Below are positions 46,749 through 55,821 of a stretch of 64,000 nucleotides of DNA, piece after piece; position 1 is the stretch's first letter, and each line of letters opens with the position of its first letter. A model generated the notes under the pieces. It saw nothing but the letters and a program-made list of their open reading frames with translations, ran no database searches and was not told the DNA's origin. This stretch comes from JBKEDC01 sp047975205. Lineage in GTDB: Bacteria > Bacteroidota > Bacteroidia > Bacteroidales > Prolixibacteraceae. The stretch is taken from the NCBI GenBank assembly GCA_047975205.1, contig JBKEDC010000019.1, forward strand, positions 124,001-188,000, given 5' to 3'. The translations under genes were made by a program, and so were the position numbers.

Positions 46749-47663
46749 ATGAAGAATAAGAAATTCTTGAAATCTCTAGCCCTATTATCAATCTTTACCC
46801 TCTCCGTTTTTAACAGTTGGGCAGAGGAATATGAGAAGATGATATACAACACAATAGAACTCTCAACATATGAATATGCAGATAATCTGAAATTAGATTT
46901 CTTTTCAGCCAAGAGAGCAGAAAAAAAAGACAGACCATTGATAATCGTTATGCATGGAGGTGGTTTTCAAGGGGGAGATAAGGCAAGCACTGCAGAAGTC
47001 AAATTTTGTCGAGAAATGGCAAGAAGAGGATTCGCTATGGCGTCTATGAACTACCGGTTAATCAGAGCCGGTAAAGGCTTTGATTGTAATACTTCATATG
47101 AAGACAAATTGGAAACATTTAGAGAAGCCACTAAAGATTTATTATCGGCAACGAATTTTTTAATCGAAAAATCAGCTAAACTAAAATTTGACACAACTAG
47201 AATTATTTTACTGGGAAGTAGTGCCGGAGCAGAAGCAGTACTGAATACTGTTTATATGAAAGGATCTGATGTATTCGAGGGTATAAACTATGGTAAGGCA
47301 AAGTTTGCCGGAGTGATATCATTAGCCGGGGCTATAATTAACATGGATGAATTTGATGATAATGTCATCCCAACGATAGCCATACATGGTGAGAAAGATG
47401 ATTTAGTGCCCTATGGTAAGGCTCCTCATCACTTTTGCAGCGAGAATACTCCGGGATACTTTATTCTTTATGGAGCAGAGCCTATAACTAACCGATTAAA
47501 AGAAAAAGGACTATCATACATGCTTTTGCACGACCCGAGGGGTAATCATGGTTGGTCGAATTGGGGATACAACTATGCTCAAGATATAGCTAATTTCATA
47601 AACAAGGCAATAATTAAGGGAGAAAAAGTTCAGATTGATAAAGAAATTATCAAACGAGATTAG
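46749..47663 (+). CDS. Exported alpha/beta hydrolase (esterase-like)
   Basis: 304 residues. A signal peptide (SLALLSIFTLSVFNSWAEE) is followed by an alpha/beta-hydrolase core. The oxyanion motif is HGGGFQGGDK, the nucleophile elbow G-S-S-A-G with Ser 158, the acid Asp in IHGEKDDLVPYGKA, and the catalytic His in DPRGNHGWSNWG. It resembles the carbohydrate-esterase/feruloyl-esterase-like enzymes in PULs, and may remove acyl decorations from the glycan. It is the last gene of the PUL, 18 bases after the previous one. Confidence 0.85.
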   Translation: MKNKKFLKSLALLSIFTLSVFNSWAEEYEKMIYNTIELSTYEYADNLKLDFFSAKRAEKKDRPLIIVMHGGGFQGGDKASTAEVKFCREMARRGFAMASMNYRLIRAGKGFDCNTSYEDKLETFREATKDLLSATNFLIEKSAKLKFDTTRIILLGSSAGAEAVLNTVYMKGSDVFEGINYGKAKFAGVISLAGAIINMDEFDDNVIPTIAIHGEKDDLVPYGKAPHHFCSENTPGYFILYGAEPITNRLKEKGLSYMLLHDPRGNHGWSNWGYNYAQDIANFINKAIIKGEKVQIDKEIIKRD

Positions 47664-47723
47664 TTTCTACGAATCAACACAGTACTTGGGGGCTTTACGA
47701 TTTGACACCATCTTATAAAACCA

Positions 47724-47755
47724 ACAAGGAGTGCCCAACAAATGACACTCCTTGT
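47724..47755 (-). terminator. Hairpin between the PUL and the minus-strand lipoprotein
   Basis: A perfect 10-bp stem (47724-47733 with 47746-47755) with a 12-base loop. On the minus strand TTTT follows shortly, so it more likely ends the lipoprotein gene; it may also serve the PUL end. Confidence 0.5.
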
Positions 47756-47766
47756 GAGTTATGTGG

Positions 47767-49989
47767 CTAATCTACCGATGTATCTTCAAATATATTTTCC
47801 CATGTGTTTGCTGTGCCAGATGGTGATCCTTCAGGATTTTGAACTACCTCTATATTATCTCCCGTATATCCATCTATACCATTAGCGATAATTTTGAAGT
47901 CCTGATCATCATTAACACGAACTATTAATTTTCCTTCTAATTTGAGAGATCCGTTAATTACTAATTTACTCTCTCTTCGGTCGAAAACATCTATAACTAC
48001 ATTATCACCCAATGTTAGGTTATTGCCAAAGGTAGCGATGCTATGCATAAATTCTATCTCATAATTTTCACCAATATTTGATGCACTTTTCACATTAACA
48101 GATGAACTAACATATATTTTTGCAACGCTATATCCCAATCCTGTTGAGGGGGAGGCCTCAAAACTATCTGCATTTTTCGCAACAAGTGCTCCATTTATTT
48201 CTCCTACTGCTGAAACAGCACCACCATCTATGACTAAGTCCTCATCCACAACACTTTCATATCCCATAAATAAAGAAGCACCTGATCCAACATTTACACT
48301 GCCGAGATTACCTGACCAGTCACTATTAAAATAAGATTTGCTCTCTAGCTCAAGATGTTTAGCCGTGAATCCCAACTCTGCATAAGTAACACTATTCTCT
48401 TTCGCCGTAAAGATATTAACATTGGTTAATGCATCGATTTCGACACATTTATTGGCTGGTGTTTCGTAATTGAGATTTGGAGCATAAATAATACCAACAT
48501 AGTGATTTGTGAAATAGTCAAAGATAGTCTCTGCATCACTAGGCATGTCATTTCCCGGAATAACTTGATTTTCGCTTGTAGGATCCCACTCTAATTCATA
48601 TGTTGGAATTCCGTAATTATCATGAGCATACATCATTACAGTAGTTCCCTCTTCACCATTAGCCACAAATAAAAGTTTGGCATCAATTTCTCCTTCAGTA
48701 GCAGGACCGATAAGATTAATATTAGTTGTGCATATATCATTTGGAGACCCATCAAGATAGATGCCTCCTTTACAAGGGAAGCCGTCTGTGGCAGGTTTTT
48801 TTGGCATATGATGTATCATGACACCGTTTGACCCTTCGGCGATAGCTATAAGCGAATCACTAAGTGACGTGGCTTGATTGGCTTGCTCATCTATGGAGTT
48901 GAAATTGGAATTATTTTTTACGATAGGTATAGTAGAAATGGTAGAACTTAAATCCTCAGAGAAGACTTGAACCCCGTTTTTCCCAAGAGGAATTAATGGA
49001 TATTTTCCTTGATGAAACCCTATAAGGCGTTGAGCTCCAGGATTTTCTGATTCATCCATATCTACCGGCTGTGATGCCCCAAGGTATTTCGTTACATTAT
49101 CTCCGGTTAAGTAATATAAACTGCCATTGTCGTTTATGCCTACTGATCTTCCGTCTGTGATAGACTCACTGGTTAATACGGAAAAATCTGTAGTATTATA
49201 GATTACAGCATATCCATCATCACCGGAAATTACAGCGAGCTTATCCCCTTTACAAGCTGCGTTTTTGGCCACATGGCCGGGCATATCAACAAGTTTATAG
49301 CTTAGTTTAGAGGATCCGGAATTCAGCTTGTCGGTATCTATGGCTAGGAATACCGCATTAGACGAGATTGGATTCAGTTTGTGAACTTTGTTCCATTCAT
49401 CCATATTTGCTGCTCCCGTAGCATACAAAGTACTTCCTGTATCATCAAGGGTGAGCCCAAATAAATCGATATTTTCGAAATGATATGTTGTAACAACTTT
49501 TACTGAAAGGTAAGGTGAATCTGTAGAAGGAACCAGCTTCAATACGTCAATATATCCATTGAAAGATGATGTTTCACTATTTCCTTCAGAATCTAAATCT
49601 CCATCATTGCTACTGTCTTTGGTTCCATATGCAATGTAGAAATAATCTTTTAGAATGCCCTTGTTACATACAATGGCGTTGGCTTGTTGAGTCTCTCCGG
49701 CATTAATACCGGAGCGAATAGAGCTGACATACTTAAATGGAACTGTCAATGGCGGAACAAAGCTACTGCTTCCTTCTTCGGCATGTTTAATTTTATTCGA
49801 ACCGGATTCGTTAGTAACATATTCGCCACTTGTAGAGTCATCAACACGATCGCCCCCATTTTCGACAAGATCGGCAACCAGCCCATCTTTTACATTGTCA
49901 TTTCCACTAGAGAGGTTGCTTGTTTCGTTATTACACGAATAGCCGACAGCTCCTAGAGCCATCAATGCTAAGATAAATTGCTTCTTCAT
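47767..49989 (-). CDS. Large lipoprotein of unknown function, intact member of a three-copy local family (copy 2)
   Basis: 740 residues. The signal peptide ends in GAVGYSC (Cys 19), then a low-complexity Ser/Asn/Glu/Asp linker (residues 20-75). Residues about 80-460 have repeats of beta strands that fit a propeller: FKYVSSI, YFYIAYGTKDSSN, VVTTYHFENIDLFGLTLDD, LYATGAAN, KLVDMPGHVAKNAACKGDKLAVISGDDGYAVIY, GINDNGSLYYLTGD, GKNGVQVFSEDLSSTISTIPIVKN and SLIAIAEGSNGVMIHH. The last third is a string of short Gly/Asn/Val repeats (VNVGSGASLFMG, LVIDGGAVSAVG, LTLGDNVVIDVFDR), possibly a beta-solenoid, ending in TWENIF. No known family or enzyme motif is recognised. It may bind something at the cell surface. 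The two relatives at 14001 and 50641 are broken. Confidence 0.8.
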   Translation of the reverse strand: MKKQFILALMALGAVGYSCNNETSNLSSGNDNVKDGLVADLVENGGDRVDDSTSGEYVTNESGSNKIKHAEEGSSSFVPPLTVPFKYVSSIRSGINAGETQQANAIVCNKGILKDYFYIAYGTKDSSNDGDLDSEGNSETSSFNGYIDVLKLVPSTDSPYLSVKVVTTYHFENIDLFGLTLDDTGSTLYATGAANMDEWNKVHKLNPISSNAVFLAIDTDKLNSGSSKLSYKLVDMPGHVAKNAACKGDKLAVISGDDGYAVIYNTTDFSVLTSESITDGRSVGINDNGSLYYLTGDNVTKYLGASQPVDMDESENPGAQRLIGFHQGKYPLIPLGKNGVQVFSEDLSSTISTIPIVKNNSNFNSIDEQANQATSLSDSLIAIAEGSNGVMIHHMPKKPATDGFPCKGGIYLDGSPNDICTTNINLIGPATEGEIDAKLLFVANGEEGTTVMMYAHDNYGIPTYELEWDPTSENQVIPGNDMPSDAETIFDYFTNHYVGIIYAPNLNYETPANKCVEIDALTNVNIFTAKENSVTYAELGFTAKHLELESKSYFNSDWSGNLGSVNVGSGASLFMGYESVVDEDLVIDGGAVSAVGEINGALVAKNADSFEASPSTGLGYSVAKIYVSSSVNVKSASNIGENYEIEFMHSIATFGNNLTLGDNVVIDVFDRRESKLVINGSLKLEGKLIVRVNDDQDFKIIANGIDGYTGDNIEVVQNPEGSPSGTANTWENIFEDTSVD

Positions 49990-50640
49990 ACTTATGTCTG
50001 CAAAATAAGATTGGTTATATTAACTAAAAAAATTAATTAACTAATTCTTTAATTCTTTAATTCTGTATTTAGTTTCTTAATTTCTTTTAACCGAATGATT
50101 TGAACAATCTTGATGTCAGAGAATTCTCCTCCTTAGTAGTCTGGTTACTTCTTTCGCTTGAAAACAGATAGTAAGTGTTCTTAATTACTTAATTATGAAT
50201 GATCTCGATTGAGTAGCTGAGTGGAGTTGAAGCGTATTTTCAGCATGCAGTACTTTGCCCCCTAGCATCTAAAACGTGTCCTACCATTACTAGGCTTTAT
50301 TATCCGAGTTGTATCGAAAGATAAGTTTTGAGCAAGCTGCCATAAGATATGAAGATTAAGGGCGTGAAGGTCGTATTGTAATCTATTCTCCTTTGCGATG
50401 AATAGATAAGACCGCTTTTTAGTTAAAAGTACAAAGCTATGTTCAAAGAGCTTGAGGCTATAGATAAACAGTGGGCTAGGTACTTAGTCTAGTCATTACA
50501 CAATCTTTGCAGAAGCAAGAATGAGCTTAAGTTATTTAAGAACAAAGAGCACCCTTTGGGCGCTTTTCTAGGTACTATTTACAATCTCATGAAGAAGTAA
50601 GAGAGATTGTCGTGCCATCTTTTCGCGATTAGCTTATTTT
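49990..50640. other. Spacer between lipoprotein copies 2 and 3
   Basis: 651 bases. The left part is AT-rich with repeated TTCTTTAATT-like motifs and should hold the copy 2 promoter (a near-match TATTTTGC on the minus strand around 50000-50008). A short interrupted plus-strand frame lies at 50439-50600. No intact gene is seen. Confidence 0.5.
50439..50600 (+). pseudogene. Short unknown reading frame interrupted by TAG
   Basis: ATG at 50439 reads 17 codons (MFKELEAIDKQWARYLV), TAG at 50490-50492, then 35 further codons in the same frame (SLHNLCRSKNELKLFKNKEH, then PLGAFLGTIYNLMKK) to TAA. The composition is protein-like, so it may be the remnant end of a lost gene, but no family is recognised and chance cannot be excluded. 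Confidence 0.25.
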
Positions 50641-52350
50641 TTAGTGCGTAGTGTCGGTAAAAATATTATCCCATGTATCAGCAACGTCGCTACTGCCATC
50701 AATATCCTTAGCCGGTTTTACATTAATAAGAGAAGGATCCCAGATGAGACCGTCGGCAGTGATTTTTAGGTTTTGATTATTATCGGTAAAATGATCAATC
50801 CCCCTTTTAAGTTTAAGGCTCCGTTAATCTTGATTACATTGTACTTATGATTAAATATTTTAACTCCGTCACCAAGTGTGATACCGTTATCTACAGTGAG
50901 TGTGGCACTCGTAGTATTGCTACCCATTATTAACGGATATTGTTCCCCGATTTGCGCGCCATTTGATATGTGCGTATCATATGCTATGCTTATAAAAGCT
51001 GAATTTCCATGATAATAACTTGCTCCGGCATCTCCGACAATGAAATCCGCATATTTATCAGCAATTAGAGTCCCCTCTATTTTTAGTCTAAGCCCATCGT
51101 AATTGTTAAAATTACCTCCATGTATATTTACATTTCCAGTTATTGAACCACCTATATTAGCACCTCCTCCGGGAGCAATATTTACATTCCCGTTTACTTT
51201 AGCAGATCGACTTATGAAAAGGGACTTTTCTTTAATGTCCACATTATTAGATTCACTTTCATCCATGGTGAAGTGGCTGTTTTCTTGCGCTGTTAATATA
51301 TCGGCAGTTATTCTGCCGGAGAAATATACATATTCGTTTGATAACTCAATTCCGGAGCATATATCGTTCCGCCATATAATTTTTACCTAAATAATCAGAT
51401 CCACCGGGAATAGTTTGAATTTTAGAATCTGCATCCCATTCTAATTCGTAAGAAGGTGTGTAACTGCTTCGAGGATGCCTATACCCCATCACTACCGTCC
51501 CGTTTGTTCCGTCGGCTACGAATAGGTTAGCGAAATGTCTGTCGTATGCCATATAATCTTCTCCTACGAAAATGTCATTAGGAGAATCCTCAAATACAAT
51601 GCCTCCTGCACATGGAAACTCTCCTGAACTCAAATCTTTTACGTAGTGGAACATAACTCCGTTTGACCCTTCGTCAATAGCTATGACTTGATCGTCAAGC
51701 ATAATGGCTTGATTAGCTTGCTCATTTTTGCTATTACTGTTGTTATTATTTTTAACGTTAGGAATGCTAAATCCCTCGGAGCTTAAATCTTCGGGAAAAA
51801 TTTGTGTCCCATTTTTTCCAAGCGGAACAAGCGGATATTTTCCTTGATAGAATCCGATTAATCTCTGAGCCCCCGGGTTCAATATGTTGTCCATTTTTAC
51901 CGGTTGCTTACTTCCGCCTTGTAGAGTTACTCCTTCTCTATCAAGAAGATATAGCTTATCTCCGCGTTTATGGCTACTGATCTACCATCAGCCACAGAAA
52001 CTCCTTTTACAGTTGAATAATATCGCCTTCATCGTAAACTGCAGCCACTCCATCATCTCCGGAAACAACAGCTACTTTCCCACCTTTTGCGACTACATCT
52101 TTGCTGACACGTCCGGGCACATCAATGAGGCTATAAGCTACTGAAGAAGATGTATTTGTATTCAAATCAGCTGTGTTAATAACTAAGAGCACAGCGTTCG
52201 AAGATATTGGATCTTCCTCGTGTATTGCGTTCCATGCATCCATATTTGCAGCTCCTGCAACATAAAGCTTATCTCCGCCGTCATTAACTGCCATGCCATA
52301 TAAGTCGATATTCTCAAAATGATATGTAGCAACCTGTTGAGCTTTACTGA
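50641..52350 (-). pseudogene. Truncated, frameshifted copy of the large lipoprotein (copy 3)
   Basis: Segments in different minus-strand frames align in order with the intact copy 2. They begin with VATYHFENIDLYGMAVNDGG near 52345 and include GAANMDAWNAIHEEDPISSNAV, LIDVPGRVSKDV, VVSGDDGVAAVY, LNPGAQRLIGFYQGKYPLVPLGKNG and VIAIDEGSNGVMFHYVK. The frame shifts near 52010, again near 51950, near 51350 and near 50790, after which the frame ends TWDNIFTDTTH, matching the TWENIF end of copy 2. The signal peptide and the first 150 or so residues are missing. It lies head to tail behind copy 2 and is the more similar of the two relatives, so it came from a tandem duplication and then decayed. Confidence 0.85.
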
Positions 52351-52711
52351 AAATGTATAGGAGAATATAGATTGATAGCTAATGTGTTATATTTCATATA
52401 ATAGAGTCTTTTCAAAAATATTTTATCAATATGCGATATCGCTTCTGCTTAATAAGTAATGTTTAAGACAATAATGAAGCACTTTTTAAAAAAGAAGCTA
52501 AATGGCATAATGAATATTGCTGATGTTCTTATGTTCAATTGAAAAGGTTGTTTGTGTTTTCTCGCCATCCGGATAAGTTGAACTATATGATCGAATTTGT
52601 AGGATATTAAGTGAATCTGCGGTATTTTTATTTCATATGGAATTACATAAGAACATAACTCATTATCTCCAATATTATCGGTTTGTGTCCGTTTTTAGGT
52701 GAGATGAATGT
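52351..52711. other. Intergenic region between copy 3 and the M20 deacylase
   Basis: About 360 bases, AT-rich, in which the N-terminal part of copy 3 seems to have been lost. No gene, hairpin or promoter could be supported. Confidence 0.5.
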
Positions 52712-53761
52712 TTACTTAAGCATCAAATCATTGAGTAATTGCAAATAAATAAGGAAAGCTTCTTCAATCTCTGATTTTAGAATGTATTCATCGGCAGTAT
52801 GCGAACGTGAGCTGTTGCCGGGTCCGATCTTAACAGAAGTGAATGGCATTAGGGCTTGATCAGACATGGTAGGCGAGCCGTAGATTTCACGTTTTAAAGC
52901 CAAGCCGCGCAAAACGATAGGATGATTTTTAGCTATATATGATGAATTTAATCGGGTAGAACGTGCTTTTACTTCGCAACTTACCAAACCTTTAATAATT
53001 TCTAATGCTTCGGGATTCTTATAATATTCATTGGTGCGCACATCAACCACAAAATGACAAACATCAGGTACCACGTTATGTTGATAGCCGGCTTCTATTT
53101 GAGTAACGCTCATTTTTACGGAGCCAAGAAATTCCGACACTTTCTCAAACTCATAATTTCGCAATATATTAATATCATCTAAAGCCTTATAGAGTGCATT
53201 GACACCTTCGTTTCGGGCTGCATGTCCCGCTTTGCCTACAGCTTTGCAATCGAGCACCATTAATCCCTTTTCGGCAACAGCCAAATGCATTTGGGTAGGC
53301 TCGCCCACAATGGCTAAGTCTATTTCTCCTAGAGAGCTTAAGATACGGGTTATGCCATTATCACCCGATACTTCTTCTTCTGCCGAAGCAACATATATCA
53401 AGTTAAAAGGCAGCTTCTCCTGCTCGTAAAAATGTATGAATACGGCCAAGAGTGTAACAACCGATGCTCCGGCATCATTACTGCCCAATCCCGTCAGCTT
53501 ATCTCCTTCTATAACGGCTTTGAAGGGAGGATATGTCCAATTTTCAGCAGCTTTTACCGTATCGATATGAGAATTAAGCAAAATAGTAGGTTTTGTTTTA
53601 TCCCAAAATTTATTCCTGAGAATGGTGTTTTGCTCAATAGCTTCATAAGGAATATTTCTACCTTGAACGAATTGCCGAATTAGTCGGGCAACATTAGTTT
53701 CGTTTCTACTTAATGATGGTGTTTCAATCATTTGGCACAATAAATCGATATATTCCTTCAT
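52712..53761 (-). CDS. M20-family deacylase (ArgE-like)
   Basis: 349 residues. Metal-binding segments of M20 peptidases are complete: LLNSHIDTVKAAENW (His, Asp), GLGSNDAGASVVTLL (Asp), ASAEEEVSGDNG (catalytic Glu and Glu ligand), LAIVGEPTQMHLAVAEKG and the late His in SRSHTADEYI. The dimerization domain lies between. Acetylornithine or, in Bacteroidales, succinylornithine/acetylcitrulline deacylation is the likely role. No other arg genes are nearby, so the substrate is not fixed. Start placed at the ATG at 53761 (MKEYIDLLCQMIETPSLS); an upstream start adds 12 unrelated residues. Confidence 0.85.
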   Translation of the reverse strand: MKEYIDLLCQMIETPSLSRNETNVARLIRQFVQGRNIPYEAIEQNTILRNKFWDKTKPTILLNSHIDTVKAAENWTYPPFKAVIEGDKLTGLGSNDAGASVVTLLAVFIHFYEQEKLPFNLIYVASAEEEVSGDNGITRILSSLGEIDLAIVGEPTQMHLAVAEKGLMVLDCKAVGKAGHAARNEGVNALYKALDDINILRNYEFEKVSEFLGSVKMSVTQIEAGYQHNVVPDVCHFVVDVRTNEYYKNPEALEIIKGLVSCEVKARSTRLNSSYIAKNHPIVLRGLALKREIYGSPTMSDQALMPFTSVKIGPGNSSRSHTADEYILKSEIEEAFLIYLQLLNDLMLK

Positions 53762-53851
53762 GTTGTTGTTTTTGTTGAATAAGACAAAGTTAATCATTTG
53801 AACAACTCAGTAAAACAAGTTATCTTTATCCCGAGTTAAAAATGGAGGCAT

Positions 53852-54988
53852 ATGAGAATAGCTATAATTGGTCCGGCACATCCTTACCGTGGTGGTATTG
53901 CCACATATAATGAACGATTAGCACAAGAATTTCAGTTAGATGAGCATGAGGTTGAATTGATTACTTTTACACTTCAATATCCTCGTTTTTTTTTCCCGGG
54001 AGAAACCCAATATACTGATGCTCCGAAGCCTAAAGGGCTGAAAGTAGAACGACTGATTAATTCGGTTAACCCTTTTAATTGGCTAAAGGTGGGAAAAATA
54101 CTCCGACATGCTCGATATGATGTGATTATTGTGCGTTATTGGCTCCCACTGATGTCGCCGGCATTAGGAACGATATTGCGTTGTGTAAAAAAGAATAAAC
54201 ACACCAAAATTGTAGCTTTAGTAGATAATATGATACCTCATGAAAGACGAATGGGAGATAGAATGTTATCTAAATATTTTGTAAACGCAGTTGATGCTTT
54301 TATGGCAATGAGTCAATCGGTTGCCGATGATATTGCTTCTTTTGATGCAGCAAAACCGCGAGATGTATCTCCCCACCCCCTATTTGATAATTATGGAAAA
54401 CCGGTAAGTAAAAAAGATGCTTTGGAGTACCTTAATCTCGACCCTGACTATCACTATATACTCTCCTTTGGGCTTATTCGAGATTATAAAGGACTTGACT
54501 TGCTGTATAAAGCAATGAGTGATGTGCGTTTTACGCGCCGAAATATTAAGCTGATAGTGGCGGGGGAATACTATTCAGATAAAGAAAAATACCAGCGCAT
54601 GGTTAAAAAACTGGATATTGAGGAACGCGTTTTACAACACACTTTTTTTATTCCCGATGAAAAGGTGAGATACTATTTTTGTGCCTCCGATTTAGTTGTA
54701 CAACCCTATAAAAGTGCAACCCAAAGCGGGGTGACACAAGTGGCTTATCACTTCAACAAACCAATGATAGTTACTAATGTAGGCGGATTGAAAGAATTGT
54801 GCCCGGATGGGAAGGTAGGTTATGTTTGTCCGGTTGATGCTACCTCTATTGCCGATAGTATTTTGCGTTTTTTTGATGAACATCGATTAGAAGAATTTAC
54901 CGCCAACATTAACGAAGAGAAGAAAAAGTTTGCATGGAGAATCATGACTAAAAAGCTATTGGCTTTAGCATCTAAAATCTCTGCCTAA
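53852..54988 (+). CDS. GT4-type glycosyltransferase
   Basis: 378 residues with two Rossmann-like halves. The N-terminal GPAHPYRGGIATYNERLAQEF is the acceptor-side glycine loop. The C-terminal donor domain has ILSFGLIRDYKGLDLLYKAM, KLIVAGEYYSDKEKY and QPYKSATQSGVTQVAYHFNKPMIVTNVGGLKE, where the E-x7-E region of GT4 is represented by a Gln/Ser-rich variant. It would transfer a sugar from a nucleotide donor in the cytoplasm, perhaps for surface glycan or glycolipid. It is divergent from the deacylase and convergent with comF; no glycan operon surrounds it. Confidence 0.85.
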   Translation: MRIAIIGPAHPYRGGIATYNERLAQEFQLDEHEVELITFTLQYPRFFFPGETQYTDAPKPKGLKVERLINSVNPFNWLKVGKILRHARYDVIIVRYWLPLMSPALGTILRCVKKNKHTKIVALVDNMIPHERRMGDRMLSKYFVNAVDAFMAMSQSVADDIASFDAAKPRDVSPHPLFDNYGKPVSKKDALEYLNLDPDYHYILSFGLIRDYKGLDLLYKAMSDVRFTRRNIKLIVAGEYYSDKEKYQRMVKKLDIEERVLQHTFFIPDEKVRYYFCASDLVVQPYKSATQSGVTQVAYHFNKPMIVTNVGGLKELCPDGKVGYVCPVDATSIADSILRFFDEHRLEEFTANINEEKKKFAWRIMTKKLLALASKISA

Positions 54989-55001
54989 TGAAGGTCTAGG
55001 C

Positions 55002-55736
55002 TCACAAAATTCTGCTTAAACACAATACACTGATGCGCGCATTGCATTGGGGCAGTATGGTGTAAGTGCATGATTTAATGGTAGCCCCTGTTGTGATTAC
55101 ATCGTCAATCAGTATAATATGTTTGTCTTGAAATAACTGTGGATTTACACAGTGAAAAACACCCTTCATATTTTCTTGTCGCTCCTCAAAATCCATCTTA
55201 GTTTGGGTTTGCGTGTTTACACGACGAATAAGATTACTATCGTTAAATGCAACACTTGTATATTCAGCAACCCCTTTAGCCAAATAAGCACTTTGGTTGT
55301 ACCCCCGCTTTTTTTCTTTTTTAGGATGAAGAGGAATGGGACAAATGTAGTCAGCATCGGCTAAGATTTTATGTTGTGTGATTAATCTGCCGAACATATT
55401 GCCAAAAAAGATCCCCACCTGAGGCTGATTATGATATTTTAGGGCATGAAGTATGTGGTGGTATTTACTTGCCGATTCATAAGCTAATAAAGCTGCTGCA
55501 GACTCAACCGGAATTAATTCTTCGAGCGTATCTTTAAGATTATTCTGAGGTATTTCCCAATCGTTAGATATTGGCAGCCGGCTCATGCAGCCAATGCATA
55601 GATACTTTTCTTCAACTAATAGTTTACGATGGCAGCATAAGCAACCTCTAGGTATCAGTAGATCAAGAAAATTATTCAGATGTGTCTTAAAATCGAATAT
55701 CATGGGCTGAATCTTTCCACTAAGATAGTATTTCAT
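55002..55736 (-). CDS. ComF-family phosphoribosyltransferase-like protein
   Basis: About 244 residues from the ATG at 55736 (a start at 55703 or 55796 is possible). The N-terminal zinc finger has four cysteines in GCLCCHRKLLVEEKYLCIGCMSRLP. The phosphoribosyltransferase part has YICPIPLHPKKEKKRGYNQSAYLAKGVAE and the PRPP loop HIILIDDVITTGATIKSC. ComF proteins take part in DNA uptake in competent bacteria, possibly with a helicase; the role in Bacteroidota is not established. It is divergent from the nucleoside transporter with a short shared upstream region. Confidence 0.88.
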   Translation of the reverse strand: MKYYLSGKIQPMIFDFKTHLNNFLDLLIPRGCLCCHRKLLVEEKYLCIGCMSRLPISNDWEIPQNNLKDTLEELIPVESAAALLAYESASKYHHILHALKYHNQPQVGIFFGNMFGRLITQHKILADADYICPIPLHPKKEKKRGYNQSAYLAKGVAEYTSVAFNDSNLIRRVNTQTQTKMDFEERQENMKGVFHCVNPQLFQDKHIILIDDVITTGATIKSCTYTILPQCNARISVLCLSRIL

Positions 55737-55821
55737 CGTTTTAAACGTTAAACTATTTGTATATTTGTTGCACAATTGTGAAAAACAATAACTCAAGGTA
55801 ATTCAATAAAATAAACGCCTG

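Noticed and set aside
49990..50640. Insertion sequence between lipoprotein copies
   Set aside because: No terminal inverted repeats, direct repeats or transposase motif could be identified; only one short interrupted frame is present.
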